Origin: an uncultured SAR86 cluster bacterium | Lineage (GTDB): Bacteria; Pseudomonadota; Gammaproteobacteria; Magnimaribacterales; Magnimaribacteraceae | Assembly (NCBI GenBank): GCA_938075195.1 | Contig: CALJGK010000050.1 | Span: 1-47,157, forward strand | Reading direction: 5' to 3' | Length of the DNA: 47,157 nt | In this document: piece by piece, positions 1-8,843 of the stretch | How the letters are laid out: every line of letters starts with the position of its first letter | How positions within the stretch are numbered: position 1 is the first letter of the stretch | Translations under genes and position numbers: made by a program | Notes under the pieces: model-generated | Seen by the model: only the letters and a program-made list of their open reading frames with translations | The model's database searches: none | What the model was told of the DNA's origin: nothing

Positions 1-99
1 GAAGAACTAAGAATTGGTCATTTTTTTAAAAGACTTCTAGTTATAGATTCGCAATTTGGTAATGCTGATTTCCATCTAAGTAAGTTTACAAACTTTTAA
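1..99 (+). CDS. C-terminal end of an unidentified protein (partial)
   Basis: Frame 1 is open from the first base to a TAA at 97-99 and encodes 32 residues ending in SKFTNF. The gene begins upstream of the window. The stop lies 11 bases before the next start, which is the tight same-strand spacing seen elsewhere in the window and supports a real gene end. The fragment is too short to assign a family, and a chance open frame of this length in AT-rich DNA cannot be excluded. Confidence 0.4.
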   Translation, partial: EELRIGHFFKRLLVIDSQFGNADFHLSKFTNF

Positions 100-110
100 A
101 ATTTAGAAAA

Positions 111-1268
111 ATGCAAGTTGACTCCGACAAAATAAATAATATTTTAAGGATCGCTGCCGAGAAAAGAGTCCCGTCGATATCGGCTGCTGTTTTTTCTAAA
201 CAAGAAAAGTTATTCGAAGGTCACTTTGGTTTTTCAAATATAGAAAATTCGGTTCCTGTGGGTAAAGACTCTCTTTTTAGGATTGCCTCGATGACTAAAG
301 CCATTACCTCTTCATGTATCTATCAACTAATTGAAAAAGACATATTGTCCTTGAATACAAAGCTTAAGGAATTTTTTCCAGAGGTTGCGGAGAAGGAAAT
401 TCTCAAAGGTTTTAAAGAAAATGGTGATCCGATACTTTCTAAGCCTACTAATGACATAACAATTGGTAATCTTCTAACCCATACATCCGGTTTTGCTTAT
501 GAAATATGGAATGAAAATATTGCAAAATTAGTGGAAAAAGGCGATTTACAGAGTGCCTTTGCAAACAATGATGAATTCTTAAAAGCTCCTCTGGTTTTTG
601 ATCCAGGAACGAATTGGGAATATGGTATAGGAATAGATTGGTTGGGAGTGCTTATAGAAAAACTTAATGAATGTTCTCTTCAAGAGTACATGCAAAAAAA
701 TATTTTTGAACCTTTAGGAATGGAGAATACATCTTATGATCTTGAGGCTAAAGATCATGCCAGAGTTGCAACTGTATATGGTAGAAATGAAGATAAATAT
801 TTTGAAATGCCTTTCGAGGTTCCTGAAAAATCCAATTTTTATTCTGGAGGGGGGAACTTAATCTCAAACTTAGACGACTACATTAAATTTCTCAGAGTAT
901 TCCTAGATTATGAAAAAGAAGAAAAAGATATCATTCTCTCCAGTTCGTCTATCAAATCAATGTTAACAAGTTTCAATGAAGAACTGTTAATGCGAAATAT
1001 GTTAACTCAAGTACCAATGCTTTCTAATAATGTGGACTTCTTCCCTGAATCCTCAAAATCTTGGAGTCCTGGCTTTATGATCAATCACGAGGATATAAAA
1101 TCTGGCCGCCCAAAAGATAGCGCAGGATGGGCGGGTCTATTTAATTCATTCTTCTGGGTAGATCCTAAGAATCAGATATCAGGTTTAATATTAATGCAGA
1201 TGCTTCCTTTTGCTGAGGAAGGTTGTTTTGAAACTTTACAAGAATTTGAAAGTTCAATTTATGCTTAA
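111..1268 (+). CDS. Serine hydrolase of the beta-lactamase class C / esterase family
   Basis: This 385-residue protein has the serine-hydrolase fold shared by class C beta-lactamases, DD-peptidases and EstB-like esterases. The nucleophile motif SxxK is seen as SMTK at residues 60-63, inside the usual FRIASMTK context. The second motif is probably Y171-G-I, following PGTNWEYG. The C-terminal part has GWAGLFNSFFWVDP, the segment before the last strands of the active-site sheet. No signal peptide is visible, so a cytoplasmic esterase or amidase role is more likely than periplasmic beta-lactamase action. The substrate is unknown. It starts 11 bases after the preceding partial frame, so the two may be co-transcribed. 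The family call is firm; the activity is not. Confidence 0.88.
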   Translation: MQVDSDKINNILRIAAEKRVPSISAAVFSKQEKLFEGHFGFSNIENSVPVGKDSLFRIASMTKAITSSCIYQLIEKDILSLNTKLKEFFPEVAEKEILKGFKENGDPILSKPTNDITIGNLLTHTSGFAYEIWNENIAKLVEKGDLQSAFANNDEFLKAPLVFDPGTNWEYGIGIDWLGVLIEKLNECSLQEYMQKNIFEPLGMENTSYDLEAKDHARVATVYGRNEDKYFEMPFEVPEKSNFYSGGGNLISNLDDYIKFLRVFLDYEKEEKDIILSSSSIKSMLTSFNEELLMRNMLTQVPMLSNNVDFFPESSKSWSPGFMINHEDIKSGRPKDSAGWAGLFNSFFWVDPKNQISGLILMQMLPFAEEGCFETLQEFESSIYA

Positions 1269-1409
1269 CATTAAAGTCTAATTCTTTATTCAATAGATAA
1301 ATAAGTCTTCTCTCAAGGATAAATACAGGTAATAACCTTTAGCTATTTCTTATCAAGAATCAAATGGATTTTGCATTTGGAATCTATAAACTAAGGCTTA
1401 AACTATTTT

Positions 1410-1883
1410 GTGAAAAAAATGAAAAGAACTATTTTTATATTAACTTTGCTTTTTCTTTTAGAGAGTTGCGCCTACTCTTCCCTCAAACCTGACACATTTG
1501 ATCGTGACTCAGTGCAAAGGATCTCCAATGTTCTCTATGGAGAAGTAGTTTCTCTGAAAAAAGTAAGCATTGAAGGTAGTACAACACCTGGAACAATAGT
1601 TGGCGGGTTAGTAGGAGCAGCAGCAGGTAGTGAAATAAGTAATTCAAAACCGGAATCCGAAATTGGGGCTGTTTTAGGAGGAGCTATAGGAGCAACTCTG
1701 GGCGGCAACTTATCAAAAAGTATTCAAACATCAGAAGGCATCCAATTAACAATCAATATGGATGATGGACGAACTATCTCAGTTGTACAGGAAGTTGGGA
1801 CATACAACTTTATCATCGGAGATTTAGTCGAAGTCATTACCACTAAAGGAAAGACTCGAGTCTCTCCCTCAGGAATCAGATAG
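1410..1883 (+). CDS. Glycine-zipper outer-membrane lipoprotein (SlyB/Pcp-like)
   Basis: The short N-terminal hydrophobic stretch ends in a lipobox, LESC, with the lipidated cysteine at residue 20 of the track start. Residues about 60-100 form a two-helix glycine zipper (IVGGLVGAAAG, then GAVLGGAIGATLGG), as in SlyB, Pcp and 17-kDa surface antigens. The C-terminal 50 residues resemble the small beta-rich domain after the zipper. The family sits in the outer membrane and contributes to envelope integrity. The track start is GTG at 1410; an ATG nine bases on (1419) gives a more ordinary signal sequence (MKRTIFIL) and may be the true start. It is monocistronic, with a converging gene downstream and a hairpin between them. 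Confidence 0.82.
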   Translation: MKKMKRTIFILTLLFLLESCAYSSLKPDTFDRDSVQRISNVLYGEVVSLKKVSIEGSTTPGTIVGGLVGAAAGSEISNSKPESEIGAVLGGAIGATLGGNLSKSIQTSEGIQLTINMDDGRTISVVQEVGTYNFIIGDLVEVITTKGKTRVSPSGIR

Positions 1884-1899
1884 AACCATTAAGACAAAA

Positions 1900-1931
1900 A
1901 TAAAGGCAGATCTATAAAGAACCGCCTTTAT
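1900..1931. terminator. Inverted repeat between convergent genes, possible bidirectional terminator
   Basis: ATAAAGGC at 1900-1907 pairs with GCCTTTAT at 1924-1931, an 8-bp stem with a 16-base loop. It lies between the stops of the lipoprotein gene (+) and the PDZ gene (-). The loop is long and there is no clear T tract, so termination strength is doubtful. Confidence 0.4.
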
Positions 1932-1942
1932 GTACTTATCTC

Positions 1943-2695
1943 TTATCTAGAAAGTGAAAATCCGAGCTGGCTTTGAACCAGTCTTTCTTCTGAAAGGTCT
2001 GATCTGGCAGTAACCTTACCAGCTTCATTAAACTTGAACCTTGTTACTACATTTTGTTCAAATTCTAAGTCGAATGTAGTATTTAGAGACTTATGCCAGT
2101 GCCAAACATAGACAGTATTTTCCTTTTTATTGGATGCTACCTCATTGATTCTAAAATCAATAGTCGTCCAGTTGGCCTCATCAGCCTCGGATATACTTTC
2201 CAATGATTGCTCTTTTGTATTAGAAGAGTTAACAATTCCTCTTGTGACAGAAATATTCTTAGTTTTTCCGTCTCTTAAAATTACAGCATTAACTTGCTTT
2301 CCAGGCAATCCAGAGAAGGCTAGTTTTTCTTCATCTATATTTTTTTGATTTACCTCTACGCCCTCTACAGATATAAATTCGTCTCCAGATTGGAGGATGC
2401 CCTCAGCTGGACTATTTTCTATAACTCTCATAACAACCATTCTTCCTTCTTCCAAATCAGGATTCCAATTAAAACCAAACCCAACAAACCTGCCAGGATA
2501 ATTAAGTCCGTCTTCAGCCATATTATTTTGGATAGAAGATAACATCTCTTGCTTGCTCGTATAAGAAGCATTAATCCATGCTTTCGCTGTCATCTCATTA
2601 GCTTGCATTGCATTTGATTCATGATGCCCAGCAAATAATGCGCTTACAGAGAAAGCTAAAGAAACAACCATAACCAGTAAAGATTTAGATTTCAT
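1943..2695 (-). CDS. Exported PDZ-domain protein
   Basis: A cleavable signal peptide is clear: MKSKS, a hydrophobic core, then a likely cut after FAG near residue 23. Residues about 71-153 form a PDZ domain (VGFGFNW start, then SPAEGILQSGDEFISVEG, the usual ligand-binding and turn elements). The rest is unassigned, and there is no trypsin-like protease domain, so this is a stand-alone periplasmic PDZ protein rather than a DegP-type protease. The start is supported by a good ribosome site (AAGGAGATT) just upstream on the minus strand. It diverges from the penicillin-acylase gene across 119 bases. The function is unknown. Confidence 0.8.
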   Translation of the reverse strand: MKSKSLLVMVVSLAFSVSALFAGHHESNAMQANEMTAKAWINASYTSKQEMLSSIQNNMAEDGLNYPGRFVGFGFNWNPDLEEGRMVVMRVIENSPAEGILQSGDEFISVEGVEVNQKNIDEEKLAFSGLPGKQVNAVILRDGKTKNISVTRGIVNSSNTKEQSLESISEADEANWTTIDFRINEVASNKKENTVYVWHWHKSLNTTFDLEFEQNVVTRFKFNEAGKVTARSDLSEERLVQSQLGFSLSR

Positions 2696-2814
2696 AATGA
2701 ATCTCCTTTTTTTTATGAGAATTTAATATAACCTAAAGAGAATAGAAATAAAGTTATTAGATTTATTTATTTTATTAAAAGCTTTATACGACAATTAATT
2801 ATTTCTCTAAAAAA

Positions 2815-4914
2815 ATGATGATACGAATACTTATTTATTTAACGTTTACTTTTACCTTATTCTCATGTCAGTCCGCAGATAACAAAGCAGTAGATTTTTA
2901 TCTTGAACAAGCAAATTCTTATAAAGCAAAAATAACTAGAGACATCTGGGGTGTTCCACATGTTTATGGAGAGACAGATGCAGATGCAGCTTTTGGACTT
3001 GCTTATGCACATGCCGAAGATGATTTCATCAATACCGCAGAAAATTTTTACCTTTATAGAGCTCAAATGGGATTAAAAGAAGGGGCTAGCGGTGCTATTC
3101 AGGACTATCTAATAAAAGTTTTAAAAATAAGAGAAAGAATAGAATTAAATTATCTTACGGATATAGATGAAGAAGTTAGAAAAGTTATAGAGGCCTATGC
3201 TGCAGGCATAAATTACTGGATGATTCAGAATCCTAATAATGAATATAGTCAATTTTTTCCAGTTACAGAGCAAGATATTATTGCGGGTTTTTCAATTCAA
3301 AATCTATTCTTTTCAGGAGTAATGAGTTCAATTGAAAAACTCCAAAGGGAAGAGAATATAAAAGAGGAATATACAAGTTTATATAGGAATCAAGAGCTTG
3401 TTACTGGTTCAAATGTTTTGGCAGTTAACTCGAATAAGACGTCAGATAATTCAACGAGAATAATAATAAATTCGCATCAACCCTTAGATGGGCCTCTCGC
3501 CTGGTATGAAGCGCATATCAGAAGTGATGAAGGATGGAATATGATGGGAGGCCTCTTTCCAGGTTCGCCATTTGTTTTTGTAGGTTTCAATGAGAATATT
3601 GCTTGGGGCTTTACTGTGAACAAGCCCGATCTTTCAGATAGCTATCTACTCGAAATCAACCCAGATAATAATAATCAATATTTACTGGATGGATCTTGGA
3701 CGGACTTTGAAATAGAAACAATAAAACTACCTACCAAGATTTTTGGACCTATTAAATGGACCTTTAAAAGGGAAGCGAAGTATTCTGTCCATGGTCCTGT
3801 CTTGGAAATTGCTGACAAACACTACGCATTAAGATTTTCAGGTATGAGTGATATCAAACAGGTGAATCAATGGTTTGCAATGAACAAATCAAATTCTCTC
3901 GAAGAGTGGAAGTCTGCCATGAAAATGAGGTCAATAATCTCATTTAATGGTGTCTATGCCGATAAAGAAGATAATATTTTATTCTTACATAATTCTTCTT
4001 CCCCCAAAAGAAGTGAAGGCATTGATTGGAAGAATGTTATTGATGGCACTAAATCAGATCTAATATGGGATAGTTATGTAGATTTTGATGAAATTCCACA
4101 GATCATTAACCCCTCTTCTGGCTGGATTGCTAGCACTAATCAAGACCCTTTCAAGGTCACCGATTCGAAAGATAATTTAGATTCAAGTAACTATTCCCCT
4201 ACTCTTGGCCTTCAAACTAGAATGACTAATCGCGCTTATCGATCTATTGAATTATTTGATGAGTATAAAGAAGTTGATGAAGAAACTTTTGATCTAATAA
4301 AATTTGATAATAAGTATTCAAAACAATCCCGTTCTTATAAATATATAGCCAAAATCTTTGAGATGCAGTTTGATACTGAAGAATTAAATTTTGCTCAGGC
4401 AATTCTAAAGGAATGGAATCTAGGAACTGATCTTAACAATACTTCTGCTGCGCTAGGTGTATGTGTTCTGTCTAGCGAATGGATTTCTGAACAAGGACAA
4501 CGAATTCCGCAAGATCCTGAAATCTCTTTTAAAGAATGTGTGAAAGAGCTGACAGCAACTTATGGCAAGGTTAATCCTTTATGGTCAGACAGAAATTTTA
4601 TTGCCCGAGGTGGTGAAAAAACTTCGGTTCAAGGCGGGCCTGATGTACTAAGAGCCATATACGGGAGGAATGATGAAGAAGGAGATTTAAACGCTGCAGG
4701 AGGAGATGGGCTCTATATTCATGTGAGCTGGAATGAAAATGGCGATCAAGATTCAAAGAGTATTCATCAATATGGAAGTGCCACTCAAGATATAAGCTCT
4801 AAGCACTATGATGATCAGGTTCAACTTTATGTAGATGAAAAATATAAATCTACATTTTTTGAAAAAAAAGATTTAGCGATCAATACATCTAAGGTCTATT
4901 ATGTTCCTGAATAA
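2815..4914 (+). CDS. Penicillin acylase-family (Ntn-hydrolase) lipoprotein
   Basis: This is a 699-residue precursor of the penicillin amidase / acyl-homoserine-lactone acylase family, which is autoprocessed into two chains. The N-terminus is a short signal with lipobox-like LFSC (Cys18), so it is probably membrane anchored. The small-chain signature TRDIWGVPHVYG is at 41-52. The predicted nucleophile is Ser199 in VTGSNVLAV, matching the conserved GSN at the start of the beta chain. The following GGLFPGSPFVFVGFNENIAWG block is typical. Family members cleave amide-linked acyl groups (beta-lactams, AHLs, N-acyl amino acids); the substrate cannot be read from sequence. The next gene starts 9 bases downstream, so a short operon with the DUF4149 and PsiE-like genes is likely. 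Confidence 0.88.
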   Translation: MMIRILIYLTFTFTLFSCQSADNKAVDFYLEQANSYKAKITRDIWGVPHVYGETDADAAFGLAYAHAEDDFINTAENFYLYRAQMGLKEGASGAIQDYLIKVLKIRERIELNYLTDIDEEVRKVIEAYAAGINYWMIQNPNNEYSQFFPVTEQDIIAGFSIQNLFFSGVMSSIEKLQREENIKEEYTSLYRNQELVTGSNVLAVNSNKTSDNSTRIIINSHQPLDGPLAWYEAHIRSDEGWNMMGGLFPGSPFVFVGFNENIAWGFTVNKPDLSDSYLLEINPDNNNQYLLDGSWTDFEIETIKLPTKIFGPIKWTFKREAKYSVHGPVLEIADKHYALRFSGMSDIKQVNQWFAMNKSNSLEEWKSAMKMRSIISFNGVYADKEDNILFLHNSSSPKRSEGIDWKNVIDGTKSDLIWDSYVDFDEIPQIINPSSGWIASTNQDPFKVTDSKDNLDSSNYSPTLGLQTRMTNRAYRSIELFDEYKEVDEETFDLIKFDNKYSKQSRSYKYIAKIFEMQFDTEELNFAQAILKEWNLGTDLNNTSAALGVCVLSSEWISEQGQRIPQDPEISFKECVKELTATYGKVNPLWSDRNFIARGGEKTSVQGGPDVLRAIYGRNDEEGDLNAAGGDGLYIHVSWNENGDQDSKSIHQYGSATQDISSKHYDDQVQLYVDEKYKSTFFEKKDLAINTSKVYYVPE

Positions 4915-4923
4915 TAATAAAAA

Positions 4924-5328
4924 ATGTTAGATATCTTACTTTTAGTACAAGTATTAGTCTCAGGCTTGGTTTGTGGACTTATATTGTTTCAGTCTGCTTT
5001 TGTAGCTCCAACTGTATTTAGAGACCTTCCTGAAGAAAATAGACCAATCATCTTAAGATCACTTTTTCCTAAGCTTTTTAAATCTATCGCTGCGGCTGGT
5101 TTTGTATTTATTATCATCACATTATTCAGAGACCAGGAATCGATGGTGCCATATTTTATAGGCTCGTTTACCCTGCTTTCAGGTTTTGTATGTAATGCGA
5201 TGATTGGAGCAACGAATCAAGCAAGAGATCAAGGCGATGATAAGCTTTTCTCTCTATTGCATCGCATTAGTGTATTGCTAACAGTAGCTACTCTGATTGC
5301 TAACTTAATATGGATATTCTTAATTTAA
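4924..5328 (+). CDS. DUF4149-family integral membrane protein
   Basis: This 134-residue protein has four predicted membrane helices and the family pattern FxAPTVFRDL followed by LRSLFPKLFK between helices 1 and 2. DUF4149 proteins (related to TMEM205) are small inner-membrane proteins without an established bacterial function. It starts 9 bases after the acylase gene and ends 4 bases before the PsiE-like gene, so the three are probably one transcript. The family assignment is from memory of the motif, not a profile search. Confidence 0.68.
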   Translation: MLDILLLVQVLVSGLVCGLILFQSAFVAPTVFRDLPEENRPIILRSLFPKLFKSIAAAGFVFIIITLFRDQESMVPYFIGSFTLLSGFVCNAMIGATNQARDQGDDKLFSLLHRISVLLTVATLIANLIWIFLI

Positions 5329-5332
5329 TACT

Positions 5333-5767
5333 ATGAAAGAAAAAATTAATAAATTTTTAAATAATGGAGTGAATAGAGGTTTGAGCTGGACGACCATTGC
5401 TAGCGAAAAGCTTTTATTAGCTTTAATAGGGATCTCTACATGCGTAGCATCAGCAAAATATCTATATGAAATGTTTGTTGCACAAAGAATAGAGTTAGCC
5501 GATTTATTCATGTTATTTATATACGCAGAAATACTTGCAATGGTTGGTGCCTTCTACAGCACAAATCGCATACCAGTTACTTTGCCAATAATAGTAGCCA
5601 TTACTGCTTTGTGCCGGTTAATTATAATGCAGTCTAAAGAAATGGATGGGATGATGGTTATGTGGGAGTCTGTAGCAATCTTAATTCTTGCGGGTGCAGC
5701 ATATTTAATGAGCATGAAAGATAAAATGAGTTTAGAGAAACTAAAAGAAAATTCAGACAAAGATTAA
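5333..5767 (+). CDS. PsiE-family inner-membrane protein
   Basis: This 144-residue protein has about four membrane helices. The segment ADLFMLFIYAEILAMVGAFY followed by IPVTLPIIVAITALCRL matches the core of the phosphate-starvation-inducible PsiE family, including the acidic residue in helix 2 and the arginine after helix 3. PsiE has no defined biochemical activity. No Pho box was found in the available spacing, since the gene begins 4 bases after its upstream neighbour, so phosphate control is not supported here. Its stop abuts the end of the converging gene. Confidence 0.72.
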   Translation: MKEKINKFLNNGVNRGLSWTTIASEKLLLALIGISTCVASAKYLYEMFVAQRIELADLFMLFIYAEILAMVGAFYSTNRIPVTLPIIVAITALCRLIIMQSKEMDGMMVMWESVAILILAGAAYLMSMKDKMSLEKLKENSDKD

Positions 5768-5768
5768 G

Positions 5769-6194
5769 TTAAGAATAATTTCTAAATCTTTCTTCTCTCC
5801 ATGCATCAATAATTTCTTTAGAATTTTCTTTTCCAAACCAAATCTTGTCCGATTCGTTATTGATTTGATGAACCTTTAGTTCCTGTAATCCTGAAGGTGA
5901 ATTGCCATCAAAGAACTCTTGGATGAACCGTTGGTAGGATAAAGGATCGCTTAATTCTCTTAAATAAATCGACTTTTTTTTAATCTCCTGAAGTTCTGTA
6001 AAATGATAGATATAAAGAAAAGCATCTTCTGCATGAATCATATCTCTAAAGATAGGACTTCCTTGATCAATCCACCGCTTAAATTGATCTCTGACTTGTG
6101 ACATCTGAAAATTATTAAGGGATTCTCCAGTTTCTTTTAAAAAGACTGCATTAAAATCATTATAAGTTCTTTCTATATCGTCCTTGATACTCAT
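5769..6194 (-). CDS. Conserved-looking hypothetical cytoplasmic protein
   Basis: I do not recognise this 141-residue protein. It has no signal peptide or membrane segment, is rich in charged and aromatic residues, and is probably mostly helical. The reading frame is full length with an ATG start, and its 3' end abuts the converging PsiE-like gene at 5767. The 51 bases to the next minus-strand gene could allow co-transcription with the DUF3429 gene upstream. Confidence 0.6.
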   Translation of the reverse strand: MSIKDDIERTYNDFNAVFLKETGESLNNFQMSQVRDQFKRWIDQGSPIFRDMIHAEDAFLYIYHFTELQEIKKKSIYLRELSDPLSYQRFIQEFFDGNSPSGLQELKVHQINNESDKIWFGKENSKEIIDAWREERFRNYS

Positions 6195-6245
6195 TGAATT
6201 TTAATTGAAGATCATATTTATTATTGGAAATCAGTAATAATCTGA

Positions 6246-6674
6246 TTACCAGTTAAAAGTAAAGATGCTTGTCAAATAACAAATCGCCACAACTAAAGTC
6301 AGTGTCGTTCTTAAGAGTTTATAGCCTTCATCTTTCATCTGATTAGATACTTTTAATTCAAATAAATAGAATGCGATAAAGCTTATTAAACCAATACATA
6401 GGCTGTAATAAAGAAACATGTTTGATATGGCTATGATAAAAAAACCGATCAGAGAAAATATGATTCCGATTATAAGAGAAAGGTTATGACTCTCTGAATC
6501 ATGCCAACCCCATGTCATTCCACCTAAGAAAGAGAGAATTACTGCTCCATAAAAAGAAAGCAATAGATTGAATATATAGCCTTCAGGGAATGGAATGAAT
6601 AAAGGCACAAAAGAAAAAGTTATAAATGGAATTAGTCCTAGGTAACCTAAAATTCTTCTAGTATTAAGATTCAT
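6246..6674 (-). CDS. DUF3429-family integral membrane protein
   Basis: This 142-residue protein has five hydrophobic segments. LGYLGLIPF near residue 9 and YGAVILSFLGGMTWGWHD near residues 43-60 match the DUF3429 pattern. The family is small, inner-membrane and of unknown function. The ATG at 6674 is the only reasonable start. It sits between the hypothetical gene and the alpha/beta hydrolase, all on the minus strand, with gaps of 51 and 67 bases. Confidence 0.72.
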   Translation of the reverse strand: MNLNTRRILGYLGLIPFITFSFVPLFIPFPEGYIFNLLLSFYGAVILSFLGGMTWGWHDSESHNLSLIIGIIFSLIGFFIIAISNMFLYYSLCIGLISFIAFYLFELKVSNQMKDEGYKLLRTTLTLVVAICYLTSIFTFNW

Positions 6675-6741
6675 GTGTTTATTTTCAAGAAGCTAGATTG
6701 TATACAATTTTTTTGATTAGGTAGCATCTTAGATAAAAAAT

Positions 6742-7539
6742 TTAAAGTAACAACCAATCCGATATATCCTTAAAGGCCCTTTTATCCTGTACAAGAAATA
6801 AATGACCACCCTCATAGAACTCTAACCTGCTTTGTCTAATTTGTTGATGCATTGCTTTCATGTTTGAGACTGGTGCAATCCCATCATACTTACCACCTAA
6901 TAAAAAAACGGGAATATCAATATTGGGTAAGTCCTTATAAGTATTATGTTTTTTCCTTGCCAGAAGCTGCTTGATGAGAAATTTAGGATCTGATTTATGG
7001 GTCAGTCTAGTCCTGGCAGCTCTCTTAATTGAGTTCCATGATTCTTTATTATCATTGATCCAAGGATCCGTAATTCTCAAATCATTGATTTTAATACTGA
7101 GTTCTAACTTTTCATCCTCACTTAATTCTTCTAGTTCATGCAGAGGATAAGAAGAACCTCCCTGTCCACCTGAGGAAGTGCAAGCGAGAACTAATTTGCT
7201 CACTTTTGAAGGATGTCTCTTTGATAATTCTTGTGCAACCATTCCTCCAAAAGATACGCCCATAACAATAATGTTATCTATCTCAAGCTCATCAAGTAAA
7301 TCGGCAGCATCATCGGCATATTGTTGCATCGAATAATCACCGGAAGGTTTTGTTGTTTGGCCAAGGCCTCTTTGATCATAACTGATGATTTCAAAAAGGT
7401 CAGATAACGGAGAGTCCATTTGATTAGGTTTATTCCTTAAATCTCCTCCTGTACCTCCTATATATAAAATCGATCCATTGCTTTTAGGCGAGCTTCTCTC
7501 AAAATATATATTCAGTTCTTTTGTGCTTATAATGGTCAC
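6742..7539 (-). CDS. Alpha/beta-hydrolase-fold protein
   Basis: This 265-residue protein has a complete catalytic triad: the nucleophile elbow GVSFGG with Ser96, an acid at Asp219 (GGKYDGIAP) and His246 (YEGGHLFL). The oxyanion region is IGGTGGD near residue 28, and SYDQRGLG at 53-60 is the typical strand-4 segment. It has no signal peptide, so it is cytoplasmic. This clade includes small-ester and lactone hydrolases such as 3-oxoadipate enol-lactonase; no aromatic-degradation genes are nearby, so the substrate stays open. It diverges from the small exported protein gene with 32 bases between starts. Confidence 0.85.
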   Translation of the reverse strand: MTIISTKELNIYFERSSPKSNGSILYIGGTGGDLRNKPNQMDSPLSDLFEIISYDQRGLGQTTKPSGDYSMQQYADDAADLLDELEIDNIIVMGVSFGGMVAQELSKRHPSKVSKLVLACTSSGGQGGSSYPLHELEELSEDEKLELSIKINDLRITDPWINDNKESWNSIKRAARTRLTHKSDPKFLIKQLLARKKHNTYKDLPNIDIPVFLLGGKYDGIAPVSNMKAMHQQIRQSRLEFYEGGHLFLVQDKRAFKDISDWLLL

Positions 7540-7571
7540 TCCCTTTAGTATAAATTAAAGAAATAAAAAAA

Positions 7572-7787
7572 ATGAAAAAGGCTTATATATTAATATTTTC
7601 ACTGGTGGTGATCTCTTCTCCAGTAGCTTCTTTCTCCGACGAATTTAATCTACTAGTTAAAACTTGTAAGAGCTGTAGTTGGATCATCTATCCACAGCCC
7701 TTTCGCCTCAAAGAGCAATGCGAAATCGCAAGACAAGGCATCTTTCTAAAAGGCATGACCAAATGTAAAAGAAACTCTGATTTATAA
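7572..7787 (+). CDS. Small exported four-cysteine protein of unknown function
   Basis: This 71-residue product has a clear signal peptide (MKKAYILIFSLVVISS, likely cut near residue 20-22) and a mature part of about 50 residues containing four cysteines (32, 35, 50, 65), the first two as CKSC. Such spacing could form disulfides or bind a metal or haem-like ligand, but the CxxC is not followed by His, so it is not a c-type haem site. It ends two bases before the GH5-type gene, which suggests co-transcription. I do not recognise a family. Confidence 0.62.
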   Translation: MKKAYILIFSLVVISSPVASFSDEFNLLVKTCKSCSWIIYPQPFRLKEQCEIARQGIFLKGMTKCKRNSDL

Positions 7788-7789
7788 TC

Positions 7790-8842
7790 ATGTGGACGAA
7801 AGAAAAATCATTTCAATGGTATAAAAATAACGAATGGCTTGTTGGATGTAACTACCTGCCAAGTAATGCGATCAACCAACTGGAGATGTTTCAGGTTGAA
7901 ACTTATGATGCAGAGATTAATAAAAGGGAGCTCTCATGGGCCAAAGAACTGGGATTTAATTCAGTTCGAGTCTATTTACATGATCTTCTTTGGCAAAATT
8001 CAGATACCTTTAAAGATACACTAAATAATTTTTTAGAAATATGTCATTCGTTAGACATCAAAGTAATGCTAGTGCTGTTTGATGATTGCCATAGACCCTA
8101 CCCAAAGGTTGGTAAGCAACCACTGCCAGTTAGGGGAGTTCATAATTCAGGCTGGAAGCAAAGTCCTGGAATGGCTTTAGTTCATGAGATTCATGAAGAT
8201 GCACTCCACCCCGAAATACCCCGAATTAAAAAATATGTCCAAGAGATCTTATTGGAATTTAAGGATGATGATCGGATATTAATGTGGGATCTGTATAACG
8301 AACCGGGTCAGTTTGGTGTAGGAGATAAATCTATAAGTTTATTGAAGCTAGTGTGGGATTGGGCATTAGAGATTAGGCCTTCGCAGCCCCTTACTGCATG
8401 TTTAGATGGATCTGTAGGTACAGAAATAATTAATTTAAATGCTAAAAATTCCGATATCATCACTTTTCACACATATGAGGGTGAAAAGCTTCAAGAGACG
8501 ATAAATAAGTTACTAACTCATGGTAGGCCTTTAATTTGTACTGAATATATGGCCAGAGAGTTTGGATCTACTTTTGAATTTAGCTTACCTATCTTTAAAA
8601 ATAATAGCGTCGGATGTTTTAATTGGGGTCTAGTAGCAGGGAAAAGCCAGACTCATTTTGGCTGGTCAACTATCCTCGATATAAAGCAAAAGAAAGATGC
8701 TGGAGATTTCATAAAAGAAGATGAGGCTATTCCAGAACCAGAGTTATGGTTCCATGATATTCTAAGACAAGACGGAACAGCGTTTAGCGATGAGGAGATA
8801 TCCTTCATAAAATCCATCACCTCAAATAAAGAATTAAAATAA
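7790..8842 (+). CDS. Glycoside hydrolase family 5-like enzyme, cytoplasmic
   Basis: This 350-residue TIM-barrel hydrolase has the family 5 layout: RVYLHDLLW in an early strand, the acid/base motif as LYNEP with Glu171, and the predicted nucleophile Glu252 in ICTEYMAR, preceded by FHTYEG. Length matches a bare catalytic domain. There is no signal peptide, so it probably acts on an imported or internal oligosaccharide or glycoside. Substrate (mannoside, glucoside or other) cannot be decided by eye. It follows the small four-cysteine gene by 2 bases and precedes another exported unknown by 1 base, so the three form a tight operon. Confidence 0.82.
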   Translation: MWTKEKSFQWYKNNEWLVGCNYLPSNAINQLEMFQVETYDAEINKRELSWAKELGFNSVRVYLHDLLWQNSDTFKDTLNNFLEICHSLDIKVMLVLFDDCHRPYPKVGKQPLPVRGVHNSGWKQSPGMALVHEIHEDALHPEIPRIKKYVQEILLEFKDDDRILMWDLYNEPGQFGVGDKSISLLKLVWDWALEIRPSQPLTACLDGSVGTEIINLNAKNSDIITFHTYEGEKLQETINKLLTHGRPLICTEYMAREFGSTFEFSLPIFKNNSVGCFNWGLVAGKSQTHFGWSTILDIKQKKDAGDFIKEDEAIPEPELWFHDILRQDGTAFSDEEISFIKSITSNKELK

Positions 8843-8843
8843 A

